A DNA stretch of 64,000 nucleotides from Brevundimonas nasdae (GCF_016654005.1 NZ_JAEPWN010000003.1:186001-250000); one strand, 5' to 3'; shown: positions 8,382 to 18,087, counted from the first letter of the stretch. The notes: generated by a model from the sequence alone, not told the origin. Numbers and translations: made by a program.

Positions 8382-9407
8382 TTAACCGCGCAGCGGCACG
8401 GTGACGACGAAGGCGCTGCCGCCTAGGTCTGAGGGGCGAAGCTGGACCGAGCCGCCGTGAGCGTCTGCGGCGTAGCGGGCCATGGCCAGGCCCACGCCGC
8501 AGCCGCTGGCCTGGGTGGGGCCGCGCTTGAAGGGTTCGAAGATCGTCTCGGACAGGGCGGCGTCGATGCCCGGCCCGGAATCGGCGACGGTCAGGACCAG
8601 CCGATCATCGTTTTGCTGGAGCTGGACCTGGGCGGGGCCGGGCGTGGCGTGGACCAGCAGGTTCTGGACCAGGGCGACCACAGCCTGGCGGATGCGGGTT
8701 TCGTCTACGACCGCCGCGACCGGGGCGATGCGCCAGTCGACGACGAAGCCCGCCCGGCGCAGGGGCGGGTCCATCAGGCTTCTGATGTCGGACAGCAGAC
8801 GGTCGACCGCGACCGGGTGGGCTTGCAGGCCGGGGTCTTCGGCGTCTTCCATCGCCGCCAGATCACCCATGACGCGGGTCAGGGTCTCGACCTGGCTGAG
8901 CGCCAGACTCAGCAGGCGATCGTCATTGGGATAGATGCCGTCCAGCCCGCCCTGCAGATGCCCGCGCAGGATCATCAGCGGGGTCCGCAGCTCATGCGAA
9001 ATGGCGTCGCGCCACTGTTTGCGCTCCTTGGCCAGCCGGTCCAGCCGCACCGCCATCAGGTTGAAGTCCCGCGCAAGCTCCTGCACTTCGCCCAGGGTTT
9101 CATCAGGTTCGTCGACGCGGGCGGACAGGTCGTTCTCGGAGATGCGGCGGGCGGCGGCCGCGATGCGCCGCACCGGCGAGACGATCTGGCGCGCCAGGTG
9201 GTTGGCCGCCACGCTGCCCATCACCACCCCCAGGATGCAGAAGGACACGATGGCCACGTAGTCGCGCGTGTCCAGTAGTATGGGCTGCTTCAGGATGAAG
9301 ACCTGAATGGCCAGAAAACCGGCGACCGTCAGGACGACACTGCAGACCGCGACCAGGGCCATGCGCAGGGCGAGCTTGCGCGACAGGCCGCTGTGGCAGG
9401 AGATCAC
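8382..9407 (-). CDS. Sensor histidine kinase (BaeS-like)
   Basis: This 341-residue membrane kinase has two hydrophobic segments at about residues 12-34 and 46-68, separated by a very short loop, so it probably senses within or at the membrane. A HAMP domain follows (residues 68-120), then the H-box A-I-S-H-E-L-R-T-P-L near residue 138. The ATPase domain includes N-box V-Q-N-L-L-V-H and G1 D-S-G-P-G-I-D. Its start overlaps the stop of the response regulator gene by four bases, so the two are translationally coupled. The pair sits next to the RND pump genes and likely controls them. Confidence 0.92.
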   Translation of the reverse strand: MISCHSGLSRKLALRMALVAVCSVVLTVAGFLAIQVFILKQPILLDTRDYVAIVSFCILGVVMGSVAANHLARQIVSPVRRIAAAARRISENDLSARVDEPDETLGEVQELARDFNLMAVRLDRLAKERKQWRDAISHELRTPLMILRGHLQGGLDGIYPNDDRLLSLALSQVETLTRVMGDLAAMEDAEDPGLQAHPVAVDRLLSDIRSLMDPPLRRAGFVVDWRIAPVAAVVDETRIRQAVVALVQNLLVHATPGPAQVQLQQNDDRLVLTVADSGPGIDAALSETIFEPFKRGPTQASGCGVGLAMARYAADAHGGSVQLRPSDLGGSAFVVTVPLRG

Positions 9408-10090
9408 GGCCGGTTCATCCGAAAGCCGACGCCGCGGATGCTGGCGATCAGTTCGCCCGCGCCGTTCTTCTTCAGCTTCTGGCGTAGATTGCTCATGTGG
9501 CTGTCGACCGTGCGGTCCAGAACCTCGTCGCCGTTCAGGCAGGCGTCGGCCAGGTCCGCGCGAGTGAAGACCCGCATCGGCTGGCGGGCCATGAACTCCA
9601 GCAGGCGGAACTCCGTCAGGGTCAGTTTCAGCGGGGCGGCGGCGCCATCGCGGACGATGGACGCCTCATAGGCCTCGGGGTCGATCTCCAGCGGGCCGTG
9701 GCGCAGCACCCGATCATTCCCCCATTTGCCGTGCCGACGGATCACCGCCTGGGCGCGGGCCACCAGCTCCAGCGGGTTGAACGGTTTGACCACATAGTCG
9801 TCGGCCCCCATCCGCAAGGCCTGCAGCTTGTCCAGATCCTGATCCAGGGCTGTCATCATGATGACCGGCGTGTCACCGCGTCGGCGCAGCTCGGCCAGTA
9901 CCGACCAGCCGTCGATGCGCGGCATCATGACGTCCAGCAGGACGACGTCCGGCTTCAGCGCGGCATGCAGGTCCAGCGTTGTCACGCCGTCGCCGGCGCG
10001 GCTGGTGCGAAAGCCTTCGCGAATGAAATACCGGTCGAGGACGTCGGCGATCTGGTCTTCGTCCTCGGCGATCAGGGCCAAGGGGGTCAT
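9404..10090 (-). CDS. OmpR/BaeR-family response regulator
   Basis: This 228-residue regulator starts at ATG 10090. The frame runs further upstream only as a shadow of the divergent pump gene. The receiver domain has acidic residues E-D-E-D near position 9, the phospho-acceptor in V-L-L-D-V-M-M-P near residue 54, and K in V-V-K-P-F-N-P near residue 104. A C-terminal winged helix follows (L-T-L-T-E-F-R-L-L-E-F and the terminal V-D-S-H-M-S-N-L-R-Q-K-L...R-G-V-G-F-R). It forms an operon with the kinase and is divergent from the efflux operon. Confidence 0.95.
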   Translation of the reverse strand: MTPLALIAEDEDQIADVLDRYFIREGFRTSRAGDGVTTLDLHAALKPDVVLLDVMMPRIDGWSVLAELRRRGDTPVIMMTALDQDLDKLQALRMGADDYVVKPFNPLELVARAQAVIRRHGKWGNDRVLRHGPLEIDPEAYEASIVRDGAAAPLKLTLTEFRLLEFMARQPMRVFTRADLADACLNGDEVLDRTVDSHMSNLRQKLKKNGAGELIASIRGVGFRMNRP

Positions 10091-10151
10091 GGCCTCTGTC
10101 CTACAGCCGACGCCAGGGGGGCGCCACCGCAAGGCGGTCGTCTGGATGAAA

Positions 10152-10173
10152 TCTCCAAGAAGTCTCCAACAAG
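10152..10173. promoter_or_regulatory. Tandem 11-bp direct repeat, candidate response-regulator site
   Basis: TCTCCAAGAAG (10152-10162) is followed immediately by TCTCCAACAAG (10163-10173), a head-to-tail repeat with one mismatch in 11. OmpR-family regulators bind as head-to-tail dimers on direct repeats with this helical period. The site lies between the divergent response regulator gene and the RND operon, so it is a strong candidate operator for both. Confidence 0.55.
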
Positions 10174-10244
10174 GCCGGATGTTTTGGTGCGACAGGCCCC
10201 GCTCCCGTGCCTCCCCGCACGCCGAAATTCTCCAGGTGATGCTC

Positions 10245-11375
10245 ATGTATCGAACCACCCGCGCCGCGCTGCTGGCGGCGTCAGCCGCTCTCGCGCTGGC
10301 TTCATGCAGCGGCGCCGACAAGGCTCCGCCTCCGGCCCCGCCCGAAGTCAGCGTCGCCCCCGTCACAGTCGGCCTGGTCCAGTTGAGCGACACCCTGCCG
10401 GGGCGGGTCGTCGCGGTCCGCGTCGCTGAAATCCGCCCGCAGGTCAGCGGCATCATCCAGCGTCGGATGTTTACTGAAGGCGCGACAGTGCGTGCGGGCC
10501 AGGCGCTGTACCAGATCAATCCGGCCCCGTTCCGCGCCGAGGTCGAAAGCGCGCAGGCCGCCCTGCAACGCGCACAGGCGACCCTGAACCAGGCCCAGGT
10601 CCAGCGTGACCGCCTGAAGGGGCTGATCGATGTCGATGCGGTCAGCCGCAAGACCTTCGACGACGCCGAGGCTGCATTCGCACAGGCGGCGGCGGAGGTC
10701 GGCGTGGCGCGGGCTAACCTGTCGCGCCGCAATCTGGACCTGTCGTTCGCCACCATCACCGCCCCGATCAGCGGCCGCATCGGCGCCTCGTCGATCACCG
10801 AGGGGGCCTTGGTCAGCGCGGCGGGCGGCGAGCCTCTGGCCGCCGTGCACCAGCTGGATCAGGTCTATGTCGACGTCAATCAGCCCGCCGCGCGTCTGGA
10901 GGCGCTGCGCGGTTTGGGGCAGGGCTCCAGCACGGTCGAGCTGCTGGACGGCGACGGCAAGCCGCTGGGTCTGACGGGGCGTCTTTTGTTCTCGGAAGCG
11001 GTGGTCGATCCCGGCACCGGCGACCTGCGCGCGCGGGTGCTGGTGGACAATACAGACGGGCGTCTGCTGCCCGGCATGTTCGTCCGCGTCCGCCTGCCGC
11101 GCGGACCGGAGCAGACCCTGACGCGGGTGCCGCAGCAGGCGGTGGTCCGCACCCAGGGCGGCGCTCAGGTTCTGGTCGTCAAGGCGGACGGCAAGGTCGA
11201 GGCGCGCACAGTCCGCATCGGCGAGGTGGTCGACAATCAGTATGTCGTCGAGGACGGACTGCGCGAGGGAGAGCGCGTGGTCGTCGAGGGGCGTGACCGC
11301 GCCCGACCCGATGAAACGGTCAAGACCAAGCCCTGGCGCGCCGCAGCGACGCCCGCCCCAGCCGCCGCAGCCTGA
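10245..11375 (+). CDS. RND efflux periplasmic adaptor lipoprotein (MexA/AcrA type)
   Basis: This 376-residue membrane-fusion protein is taken from ATG 10245, with AGGTG 6 bases upstream; an in-frame ATG at 10239 is the alternative. A signal peptide ends in the lipobox L-A-S-C with Cys at residue 21, so the mature protein is lipid-anchored. The family order follows: beta-barrel strand, half lipoyl domain (V-R-A-G-Q-A-L-Y-Q-I), alpha-hairpin with Ala/Gln-rich heptads (residues about 95-150), second lipoyl half (F-A-T-I-T-A-P-I-S-G-R-I-G) and the C-terminal barrel. It is the first gene of the three-gene pump operon. Confidence 0.95.
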   Translation: MYRTTRAALLAASAALALASCSGADKAPPPAPPEVSVAPVTVGLVQLSDTLPGRVVAVRVAEIRPQVSGIIQRRMFTEGATVRAGQALYQINPAPFRAEVESAQAALQRAQATLNQAQVQRDRLKGLIDVDAVSRKTFDDAEAAFAQAAAEVGVARANLSRRNLDLSFATITAPISGRIGASSITEGALVSAAGGEPLAAVHQLDQVYVDVNQPAARLEALRGLGQGSSTVELLDGDGKPLGLTGRLLFSEAVVDPGTGDLRARVLVDNTDGRLLPGMFVRVRLPRGPEQTLTRVPQQAVVRTQGGAQVLVVKADGKVEARTVRIGEVVDNQYVVEDGLREGERVVVEGRDRARPDETVKTKPWRAAATPAPAAAA

Positions 11376-11389
11376 GGTCGAGCCGCCCC

Positions 11390-14300
11390 ATGCCCCAGTT
11401 TTTCATCGAGAGGCCCGTGTTCGCATGGGTGCTCTCCATCTTCATCATCCTGCTCGGCCTGTTGGCGATTCCCAATCTGGCCGTTGAGCGGTTTCCGTCG
11501 GTTGCGCCGCCCACCGTCACCATCTACGCCAACTATCCCGGCGCCTCGACCCAGTCGCTGACCGACAGCGTGGTCGGGCCGATCGAGCGGGAGCTGTCCA
11601 GCGTCAAGAACCTGCTCTATTTCGAAAGCGCGACGGACACCTCGGGCATCGCCCAGATCACCGCCACCTTCAAGCCGGGCACCGACCCGGACCTGGCCCA
11701 GGTGGACGTGCAGAACCGCCTGAAGGCGGTCGAGCCGCGCCTGCCGCAGATGGTGCGCCAGAGCGGCCTCTATGTCGAAGCCGCCTCGTCAGGCTTCCTG
11801 ATGATGGTCGCCGTCAGCGCGGACGGCGGGCGCTACAACGCCCAGGAGCTGGGCGACTACATGTCGCGCAACATGATCGAGGAGCTGAAGCGGGTCGAAG
11901 GCGTCGGCCGGGTTCAGAACTTCTCGTCCGAGCGGGCCATGCGCGTCTGGATCGATCCGCAGAAGCTGGCCAGCTACGACATCACGGTCAATGACGTCGC
12001 CGCCGCCATCCAGACCCAGAACGCCCAGATCGCGCCGGGTCGTCTGGGCGGGATGCCGCAGATCGAAGGCCAGAGCGTCACCGTGCCGATGACGGCCGAC
12101 GGCCAGCTGACGACGCCGGACCAGTTCGCCGCCATCGTGCTGCGCTCGAACCTGGACGGCTCCAGCCTGACCATCGGCGACGTGGCCCGCGTTGAGCTGG
12201 GCGCCCAGTTCTATGACTTCTCGGCGTTCGAGAACGGCCGTCCCATCGCGGTGGCCGCTGTCCAGCTGGCGCCCGGCGGCAACGCCGTGGCTACGGCCAA
12301 GGCCCTGCACCAGCGTCTGAAGGAGCTGGAGCCGGCCCTGCCTGACGGCATGGCGGTCTCGGTGCCGTTCGACACCGCGCCCTTCGTCGAAATCTCGATC
12401 GAGAAGGTGGTCCACACCCTGGTCGAGGCCATGGTGCTGGTCTTCCTGGTGATGTTCCTGTTCCTGCAGAACGTCCGCTACACCCTGATCCCGTCCATCG
12501 TCGCGCCCATCGCCCTGATGGGGACCCTGGCGGTGATGATGGCGACGGGCTTCTCGATCAACGTCCTGACCATGTTCGGCATGGTTCTGGCCATCGGCAT
12601 CATCGTCGATGACGCCATCGTGGTGGTCGAGAACGTCGAGCGGATCATGGCCACCGAGGGCCTGTCGCCCAAGGAAGCCACCAAGAAGGCGATGAAGGAG
12701 ATCACCGGCGCCGTCATCGGCATCACCCTGGTGTTGTCGGCGGTCTTTATTCCGATGGCCTTCGCCTCGGGTTCGGTCGGCGAAATCTATCGCCAGTTCA
12801 GCGTTTCGATGGCGGTCTCCATCCTGTTTTCGGCGCTTCTGGCCCTGTCGCTGACGCCCGCCCTGTGCGCCACCCTGCTGAAGCCCGTCGATCCCGGTCA
12901 TCACGAGAAGAAAGGCTTCTTCGGCTGGTTCAACCGCGGCATGGACCGCCTGACGGGCCGCTACACCGGCTGGGTCGGCACGGCCATCCGGCGCGGCGGT
13001 CGGATGATGGCGGTCTTTGCTGTCATGGTTCTGGCGCTGGGCTTCACCTTCGTGCGCCTGCCGTCCGCCTTCCTGCCGGATGAGGATCAGGGCGCCTTCA
13101 TCACCATGTTCACCCTGCCTGCCGAGGCGACGGCGGAGCGCACCATCGGGGTGATCCGCGAGTTCGAGAACGCCGTGCGCAGCCGCGACGGGGTGGAGAG
13201 CGTGATCTCCATCCAGGGCTTCGGCTTCAACGGCTCAGGCCCCAACACCGGCATCGCCTTCACCAACATGGTCGACTGGAAAGACCGTCACGGTGCGAGC
13301 GCGCAGGAAGAGATCATGGCGGCCAACGCCGCCATGGCCAATGTCTCGGACGGCATGGTCATGTCGCTGAACCCGCCGGCCATTCCGGAGCTGGGCACCA
13401 GCGCGGGCTTCACCATGCGTCTGCAGGATCTGAGGAACCAGGGTCAGGGCGCGCTTCAGGCGGCGCAGAACCAGCTGCTTCAGCTGGCCGCCGAGAGCAA
13501 GGTCGTCGCGGGCGTCTATCCCGAGAGCCTGCCGCCCGGATCCAGCATCCGGCTTGAGATCGACCGCGAGAAGGCGGCCGCGCAGGGCGTGTCGTTCGAT
13601 GCGATCCGCAGCACCATCTCGGCCGCCATGGGCTCCACCTATGTCAACGACTTCCCCAACCACGGACGTCTGCAGCAGGTGATCATCCAGGCCGAGGCCT
13701 CGCACCGGATGCAGATCGGCGACGTCATGGCCCTGTATGTGCGCAGCACGTCCGGCGGCATGGCGCCCCTGTCCAACTTCGTGCGGCCGATCTGGGAGGA
13801 CGCCCCGGTCCAGCAGGTCCGCTACAACGGCTATCCGTCGATCCGCATCTCCGGCAGCGCCTCGCCCGGCGTGTCCAGCGGCGAGGCCATGGCCGAGATG
13901 GAGCGGCTGGTGAAACAGCTGCCGGACGGTTTCGCCGTGGCCTGGACCAGCACCTCGCTGCAGGAGAAGCAGACCGGCGATCAGGCCACCATGCTGCTGA
14001 TCCTGTCGATGCTGGTCGTCTTCCTGGTGCTGGCCGCCCTGTACGAGAGCTGGAGCATCCCGCTGTCGGTCATGCTGGTGGTGCCGCTGGGCCTGATCGG
14101 CGCGGTGGCGGCGGTGATGATCCGCGGCCTGCCCAACGACGTCTTCTTCAAGGTGGGGATGATCACCATCATCGGCCTGTCCTCGAAGAACGCCATCCTG
14201 ATCGTCGAGTTCGCCAAGATGCTGCGCGAACAGGGGATGGGGCTGGTCGAGGCGGCGATCGAGGCGGCGCGCCTGCGTCTGCGCCCGATCATCATGACCT

Positions 14301-14530
14301 CGCTGGCCTTCACCCTGGGCGTCACGCCCCTGATGCTGGCCTCGGGCGCAAGCTCGGCGACCCAGCAGGCGATCGGCACCGGCGTCTTCGGCGGCATGAT
14401 CACGGGCACCCTGTTCGCGATCATCTTCGTGCCGGTCTTCTTCGTGGTCGTGGTCGGCGGGATCGAGTTCCTGCAACGCCGCGCCGCCGCGCTGAACCTG
14501 CGCCTGCCCAACTTCTCGCGGAAGGTCTGA
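11390..14530 (+). CDS. RND multidrug efflux permease (HAE1/AcrB type)
   Basis: This 1046-residue inner-membrane proton/drug antiporter has the duplicated layout of the family: helix 1 (about residues 10-28), a large periplasmic loop, helices 2-6, helix 7, a second periplasmic loop and helices 8-12. The helix-4 relay motif reads G-I-I-V-D-D-A-I-V-V-V-E-N-V near residues 402-415 and contains the paired Asp residues used for proton transport. N-terminal F-F-I-E-R-P-V-F-A-W-V is the HAE1 signature. It starts 15 bases after the adaptor gene. The whole operon probably answers to the divergent two-component system. Confidence 0.97.
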   Translation: MPQFFIERPVFAWVLSIFIILLGLLAIPNLAVERFPSVAPPTVTIYANYPGASTQSLTDSVVGPIERELSSVKNLLYFESATDTSGIAQITATFKPGTDPDLAQVDVQNRLKAVEPRLPQMVRQSGLYVEAASSGFLMMVAVSADGGRYNAQELGDYMSRNMIEELKRVEGVGRVQNFSSERAMRVWIDPQKLASYDITVNDVAAAIQTQNAQIAPGRLGGMPQIEGQSVTVPMTADGQLTTPDQFAAIVLRSNLDGSSLTIGDVARVELGAQFYDFSAFENGRPIAVAAVQLAPGGNAVATAKALHQRLKELEPALPDGMAVSVPFDTAPFVEISIEKVVHTLVEAMVLVFLVMFLFLQNVRYTLIPSIVAPIALMGTLAVMMATGFSINVLTMFGMVLAIGIIVDDAIVVVENVERIMATEGLSPKEATKKAMKEITGAVIGITLVLSAVFIPMAFASGSVGEIYRQFSVSMAVSILFSALLALSLTPALCATLLKPVDPGHHEKKGFFGWFNRGMDRLTGRYTGWVGTAIRRGGRMMAVFAVMVLALGFTFVRLPSAFLPDEDQGAFITMFTLPAEATAERTIGVIREFENAVRSRDGVESVISIQGFGFNGSGPNTGIAFTNMVDWKDRHGASAQEEIMAANAAMANVSDGMVMSLNPPAIPELGTSAGFTMRLQDLRNQGQGALQAAQNQLLQLAAESKVVAGVYPESLPPGSSIRLEIDREKAAAQGVSFDAIRSTISAAMGSTYVNDFPNHGRLQQVIIQAEASHRMQIGDVMALYVRSTSGGMAPLSNFVRPIWEDAPVQQVRYNGYPSIRISGSASPGVSSGEAMAEMERLVKQLPDGFAVAWTSTSLQEKQTGDQATMLLILSMLVVFLVLAALYESWSIPLSVMLVVPLGLIGAVAAVMIRGLPNDVFFKVGMITIIGLSSKNAILIVEFAKMLREQGMGLVEAAIEAARLRLRPIIMTSLAFTLGVTPLMLASGASSATQQAIGTGVFGGMITGTLFAIIFVPVFFVVVVGGIEFLQRRAAALNLRLPNFSRKV

Positions 14531-14532
14531 CC

Positions 14533-15918
14533 ATGCGTCGTTTCCTCACCCTGTCGGCGGCGGCGGCCCTTCTCGCCGCCTGCCAGACCATCCCGACCGT
14601 CGATCCGGCGGTTCAGGTGGTCGCCGACCAATACCCGGTCGAAAGCGTTTCTGACGCCCAGACGGCGGCGGATCTGGATTGGCGCGGGGTCTTCGTCGAT
14701 CCCCGCCTGCAGCAACTGGTCGAGATCGCCCTCAGCGACAGTCGCCCCCTGCGGCTGGCCCTGCTGGAGGCGGATGCGGCGCAGGCCCAGCTGCGGATGC
14801 AGCGCGCCAGCTTCTGGCCGCAGATCGGGGCTTCTGGGTCCTACACCCGCGCTCGATCCGGTCTAGGCGATGGGGTGCAGAGCCAGGCCCAGGCGGGTCT
14901 GGGCCTCAGCACCTTTGAGCTAGATCTGTTCGGTCGGCTGCGCGCCCAGTCCGAGGCCGCCTTCCAGTCCTATCTGGCGGCGGGCGAGGGGGCGCAGGCG
15001 GCGCGGATCACCCTCAGCGCCACCGTCGCGGACGCCTATGTCGCCACCCTGGCGGCGCGCGAGCGGGTGCGTCTGACCGAGGCGACATTGACGGACTGGC
15101 AGGCGTCCGAACGCCTGACCCGGCAACTGTACGACGCCGGTCAGGCCGACGGCTCCGAGGTCGCCTCGTCCGAGGCCCAGGTGCGTTCGGCAGAGGCGGA
15201 CCTGCAGGCGGCGCGGCGCGACGCCGCCGTCGCCGAAAACGCTCTGGTTCTGGTGGTCGGACGGCCCTTGGCGGCGGATCAACTGGGAACGGCGACGTTC
15301 GAGACCAGTCCGGTGCTGACGCGTCTGCCGGTCGGCCTGCCGTCCGATCTGCTGACCCGACGTCCTGACATCCGTCAGGCCGAGCGGTCGCTGTTCGCTG
15401 CCCGCGCCGACATCCGTGCGGCGCGGCGGGCCTTTCTGCCCAGCATCGCCCTGACGGGTCAGTACGGCTATGCCAGCTCCGACCTCGACAGCCTGTTCGA
15501 CGGACCGGAGGTCTGGTCGTTCACGCCCCAGATCAGCGTGCCGATCTTCCAGGGGGGGCGGCTGCAGGCCCAGCTGGACCTGTCGGTCATTCGTCAGAAC
15601 GTCGCCGTGGCGGGCTATGAGTGGGCCATCCAGCGGGCCTTTGCCGAGGTGTCCGATGGTCTGGCCGCGCGCGAAACCTATGACCGTCAGATCACGGCCC
15701 AACGCCAGGCGGTCGAGGCGGCGTCGCGGCGTGTGACCCTGGCCGAGGCCCGTTACCGCGCCGGCGCCACCAGCCGTCTGGAGCTGCTGGACGCCCAGCG
15801 TCAGCTGTATGGCGGTCAGTTGGCCCTGCTGGGCGCGCAGGCGGCGCAGTCGTCGGCAAGCATCGCCCTCTATCGCGCGCTGGGCGGCGGGCCTAAGGTC
15901 GATGGCGACGGAGGGTGA
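14533..15918 (+). CDS. RND outer-membrane channel lipoprotein (NodT/OprM family)
   Basis: This 461-residue TolC-like channel begins two bases after the permease stop. The signal peptide ends in the lipobox L-A-A-C (Cys about residue 17). Two outer-membrane-efflux repeats follow, each with long Ala/Gln/Glu-rich helices. The hallmark L-P-S-D-L-L-T-R-R-P-D-I-R-Q-A-E near residue 273 and the A-R-Y-R-A-G-A-T-S-R-L-E-L-L-D near residue 410 are both present. It completes the tripartite pump and spans the outer membrane as a trimer. Confidence 0.95.
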   Translation: MRRFLTLSAAAALLAACQTIPTVDPAVQVVADQYPVESVSDAQTAADLDWRGVFVDPRLQQLVEIALSDSRPLRLALLEADAAQAQLRMQRASFWPQIGASGSYTRARSGLGDGVQSQAQAGLGLSTFELDLFGRLRAQSEAAFQSYLAAGEGAQAARITLSATVADAYVATLAARERVRLTEATLTDWQASERLTRQLYDAGQADGSEVASSEAQVRSAEADLQAARRDAAVAENALVLVVGRPLAADQLGTATFETSPVLTRLPVGLPSDLLTRRPDIRQAERSLFAARADIRAARRAFLPSIALTGQYGYASSDLDSLFDGPEVWSFTPQISVPIFQGGRLQAQLDLSVIRQNVAVAGYEWAIQRAFAEVSDGLAARETYDRQITAQRQAVEAASRRVTLAEARYRAGATSRLELLDAQRQLYGGQLALLGAQAAQSSASIALYRALGGGPKVDGDGG

Positions 15919-15925
15919 CGCCGCC

Positions 15926-16447
15926 ATGAGCAGAACGGGACGGCCGCTGGGGACGGGCAGGGGATGCGACTGTCTGTCGACGCCCGAACGCATCCTGGCC
16001 ACGGCGGCCGACCTGTTCGACGCGCTGGGCTATCATGAAGCCAACCTGCGGCGGATCGCCAGCCGGGCGGGCGTGGATCACGCCCTGATCGTCCGATATT
16101 TCACGGGAAAGGCCCAGCTTTTCGTCCGCTGCGTGGAGACGGCCCTGGACGAGGTCGAGGACTGGACGCCGGGCGAGCAGTCGCCCGCCCATCAGAAGGC
16201 GGCGCGTCTGGTCCTGGCCGCCGCCTATGCGCCGATCGAGGTCAAGCGCGCCGTCAGTCGGGCGATGGCGCAAAAGGCCGCCATGGACCGGAATGCGCCT
16301 CTGGACGTGCGTCTGGGAGCGGTGGTCTGCGCCGAACTGGCCCAGACCCTGCTGCTGGCCGCCCATCTCGACGATCCCGAGTTCAGGCAGATGGCGCGGC
16401 GCATGTACGCCGATCTGGACGCGCCCGCGCTGGTTTCGAACCGCTAG
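15926..16447 (+). CDS. TetR-family regulator following the efflux operon
   Basis: This 173-residue protein starts at ATG 15926, eight bases after the channel gene, and is probably its operon partner. The TetR helix-turn-helix is at about residues 20-65: A-T-A-A-D-L-F-D-A-L-G-Y-H, R-R-I-A-S-R-A-G-V-D-H and L-I-V-R-Y-F-T-G-K-A-Q-L-F. The effector domain is short for the family. It may repress the pump operon that encodes it, giving the locus two layers of control along with the two-component pair. Confidence 0.85.
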   Translation: MSRTGRPLGTGRGCDCLSTPERILATAADLFDALGYHEANLRRIASRAGVDHALIVRYFTGKAQLFVRCVETALDEVEDWTPGEQSPAHQKAARLVLAAAYAPIEVKRAVSRAMAQKAAMDRNAPLDVRLGAVVCAELAQTLLLAAHLDDPEFRQMARRMYADLDAPALVSNR

Positions 16448-16464
16448 CGGGCGCCGCCTTCATC

Positions 16465-17217
16465 TCACATCGTGGTCCAGCCGCTGTCGCACGGCAGGAT
16501 CACGCCGTTGATGTTGGGCGAGTCGTCCGACAGCAGCCACAGGATGGAATGGACGATGACGTCCGGCTCGACCGAGGCCGGGGCTGTCTGCAGGATCGGC
16601 GCAGTCTTGGCCTTGGCGTAGTCGGAGTGGAAGACCGTATCCATGCCGGTCAGGACGCCGCCGGGCGCCACGACATTGGAGCGGATTCCTTCGGTTCCAT
16701 AGTAGAAGGCGATGGACTTGGCGAAGCCGTTCAGCCCGTGTTTGGAGCTGGTGTAGGCGGCGCCCGACAGCGAGGCGCGGAAGCTGGCTTCCGACGAGAC
16801 GAAGACGAAGGCCCCGCGTCCTCTGGCCAGCATCTGCGGCAGGACCGCGCGCGACAGACGCATGGGCGCCGTCAGGTTCAGGTCGAACACCCGCTGCCAT
16901 GTGGCGTCGTCGATCTCCGCCGGGGGACGCCAGCCGTCCGAGATCCCGGCGATATTCGCCACGCCGTCGATCCGGTCGCCGCCCGCCGCGACGATGGCGT
17001 CGATGAAGTCGGTCTGGGTCAGGTCGCCGACGACGGGGACGATCTCTCCGCCTGCGGCCTCATCGGCCAGAGACGCCAGATTGGCGGCGGACAGGTCGGC
17101 GGCGATGACCCGGGCGCCCTCGCTGGCCAGGCGCAGGGCCGTGGCCCGCCCTATGCCGGCCCCTGCGCCGGTGACGATGATGGTCTGGTCGGTGAAACGG
17201 GCAGGGGACTGGGGCAT
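16465..17217 (-). CDS. Short-chain dehydrogenase/reductase
   Basis: This 250-residue classical SDR has the NAD(P)-binding T-G-A-G-A-G-I-G motif at residues 16-23, V-A-N-I-A-G in place of N-N-A-G near residue 85, and the catalytic Y-T-S-S-K near residue 150. Length is standard. The substrate is unknown. It lies 45 bases downstream of a second SDR gene on the same strand and is probably in the same operon. Both are likely controlled by the TetR gene divergent from that SDR. Confidence 0.9.
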   Translation of the reverse strand: MPQSPARFTDQTIIVTGAGAGIGRATALRLASEGARVIAADLSAANLASLADEAAGGEIVPVVGDLTQTDFIDAIVAAGGDRIDGVANIAGISDGWRPPAEIDDATWQRVFDLNLTAPMRLSRAVLPQMLARGRGAFVFVSSEASFRASLSGAAYTSSKHGLNGFAKSIAFYYGTEGIRSNVVAPGGVLTGMDTVFHSDYAKAKTAPILQTAPASVEPDVIVHSILWLLSDDSPNINGVILPCDSGWTTM

Positions 17218-17262
17218 GGGGGCAGGCCTTTCAGATGAGATGAGCGATTGGACGGCGCGGCG

Positions 17263-18087
17263 TCAGAGGGTCTTGGCCGCCCGCGCGACCTCGTCCCAGG
17301 CCTCCCAGGTCTGGATGCGGTCGGCATAGACCGTCTTCACCAGAGGCAGCAGGTCGCCCAGGATCAGGCGCAGCGGCGGCGCGTCGGAATCGACCAGCTT
17401 CAGGATGGCCGGAACCGTGGCGCGGGGATCGCCCAGCTGGTCGGCGGTGATCTGGCGGGCCAGATCCTCACGCACCGGATCATAGGCGGCGATGGGTTCG
17501 GCGTTCCTGATGTTGGTTCCTTCCAGGAAGTCGGTGGCGTAACCGCCCGGCTCGATCAGGGTCGCCTTGACGCCAAAGCGCGCGACCTCGGCGGCCAGGG
17601 CTTCGACCAGACCCTCGACGGCGAACTTGGCGGCCTCATAGACGCCAGCGGTGGGCAGGGCGACGACCCCCGCCACGCTGGACAGCTGCAGGATATGGCC
17701 GAAGCCCTGGGCCCGCAGGTGCGGCAGAACGGCCTGAATGACCCACAGCGAGCCGAAGACATTGGTCTCGAAGGTGGCGCGCGCATCGTCCGGGCTGACT
17801 TCCTCGACGGCGCCCATGCAGCCGAAACCGGCGTTGTTCAGCACCACGTCGATGCGTCCGAAATGGCCGACGACATCCGACACGGCTTGGATGACGCCGT
17901 CCCGGTCGGTGACGTCGATCTTGACGACATAAAGGCTGTCGCCGTGCTTCTGCGCCAGATCATCCAACGCCGAGGGGGTGCGGACGGCGGCGGCGACCTT
18001 GTCGCCACGGGCCAGGGCCGCTTCGGTCCAGATGCGGCCGAAGCCGCGGCTGGCGCCGGTGATGAACCAGATTTTGGAGTCTGCCAT
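17263..18087 (-). CDS. Short-chain dehydrogenase/reductase, first gene of operon
   Basis: This 274-residue SDR is taken from ATG 18087; an in-frame ATG at 18123 would begin inside the operator region. Motifs are T-G-A-S-R-G-F-G-R near residue 9, N-N-A-G near residue 83 and Y-E-A-A-K near residue 150. The longer C-terminal tail (proline-rich turn, D-P-V-R-E-D-L-A) resembles the oxidoreductase subgroup often found with TetR regulators. It is divergent from the TetR gene at 18185, which probably represses it. Confidence 0.9.
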   Translation of the reverse strand: MADSKIWFITGASRGFGRIWTEAALARGDKVAAAVRTPSALDDLAQKHGDSLYVVKIDVTDRDGVIQAVSDVVGHFGRIDVVLNNAGFGCMGAVEEVSPDDARATFETNVFGSLWVIQAVLPHLRAQGFGHILQLSSVAGVVALPTAGVYEAAKFAVEGLVEALAAEVARFGVKATLIEPGGYATDFLEGTNIRNAEPIAAYDPVREDLARQITADQLGDPRATVPAILKLVDSDAPPLRLILGDLLPLVKTVYADRIQTWEAWDEVARAAKTL

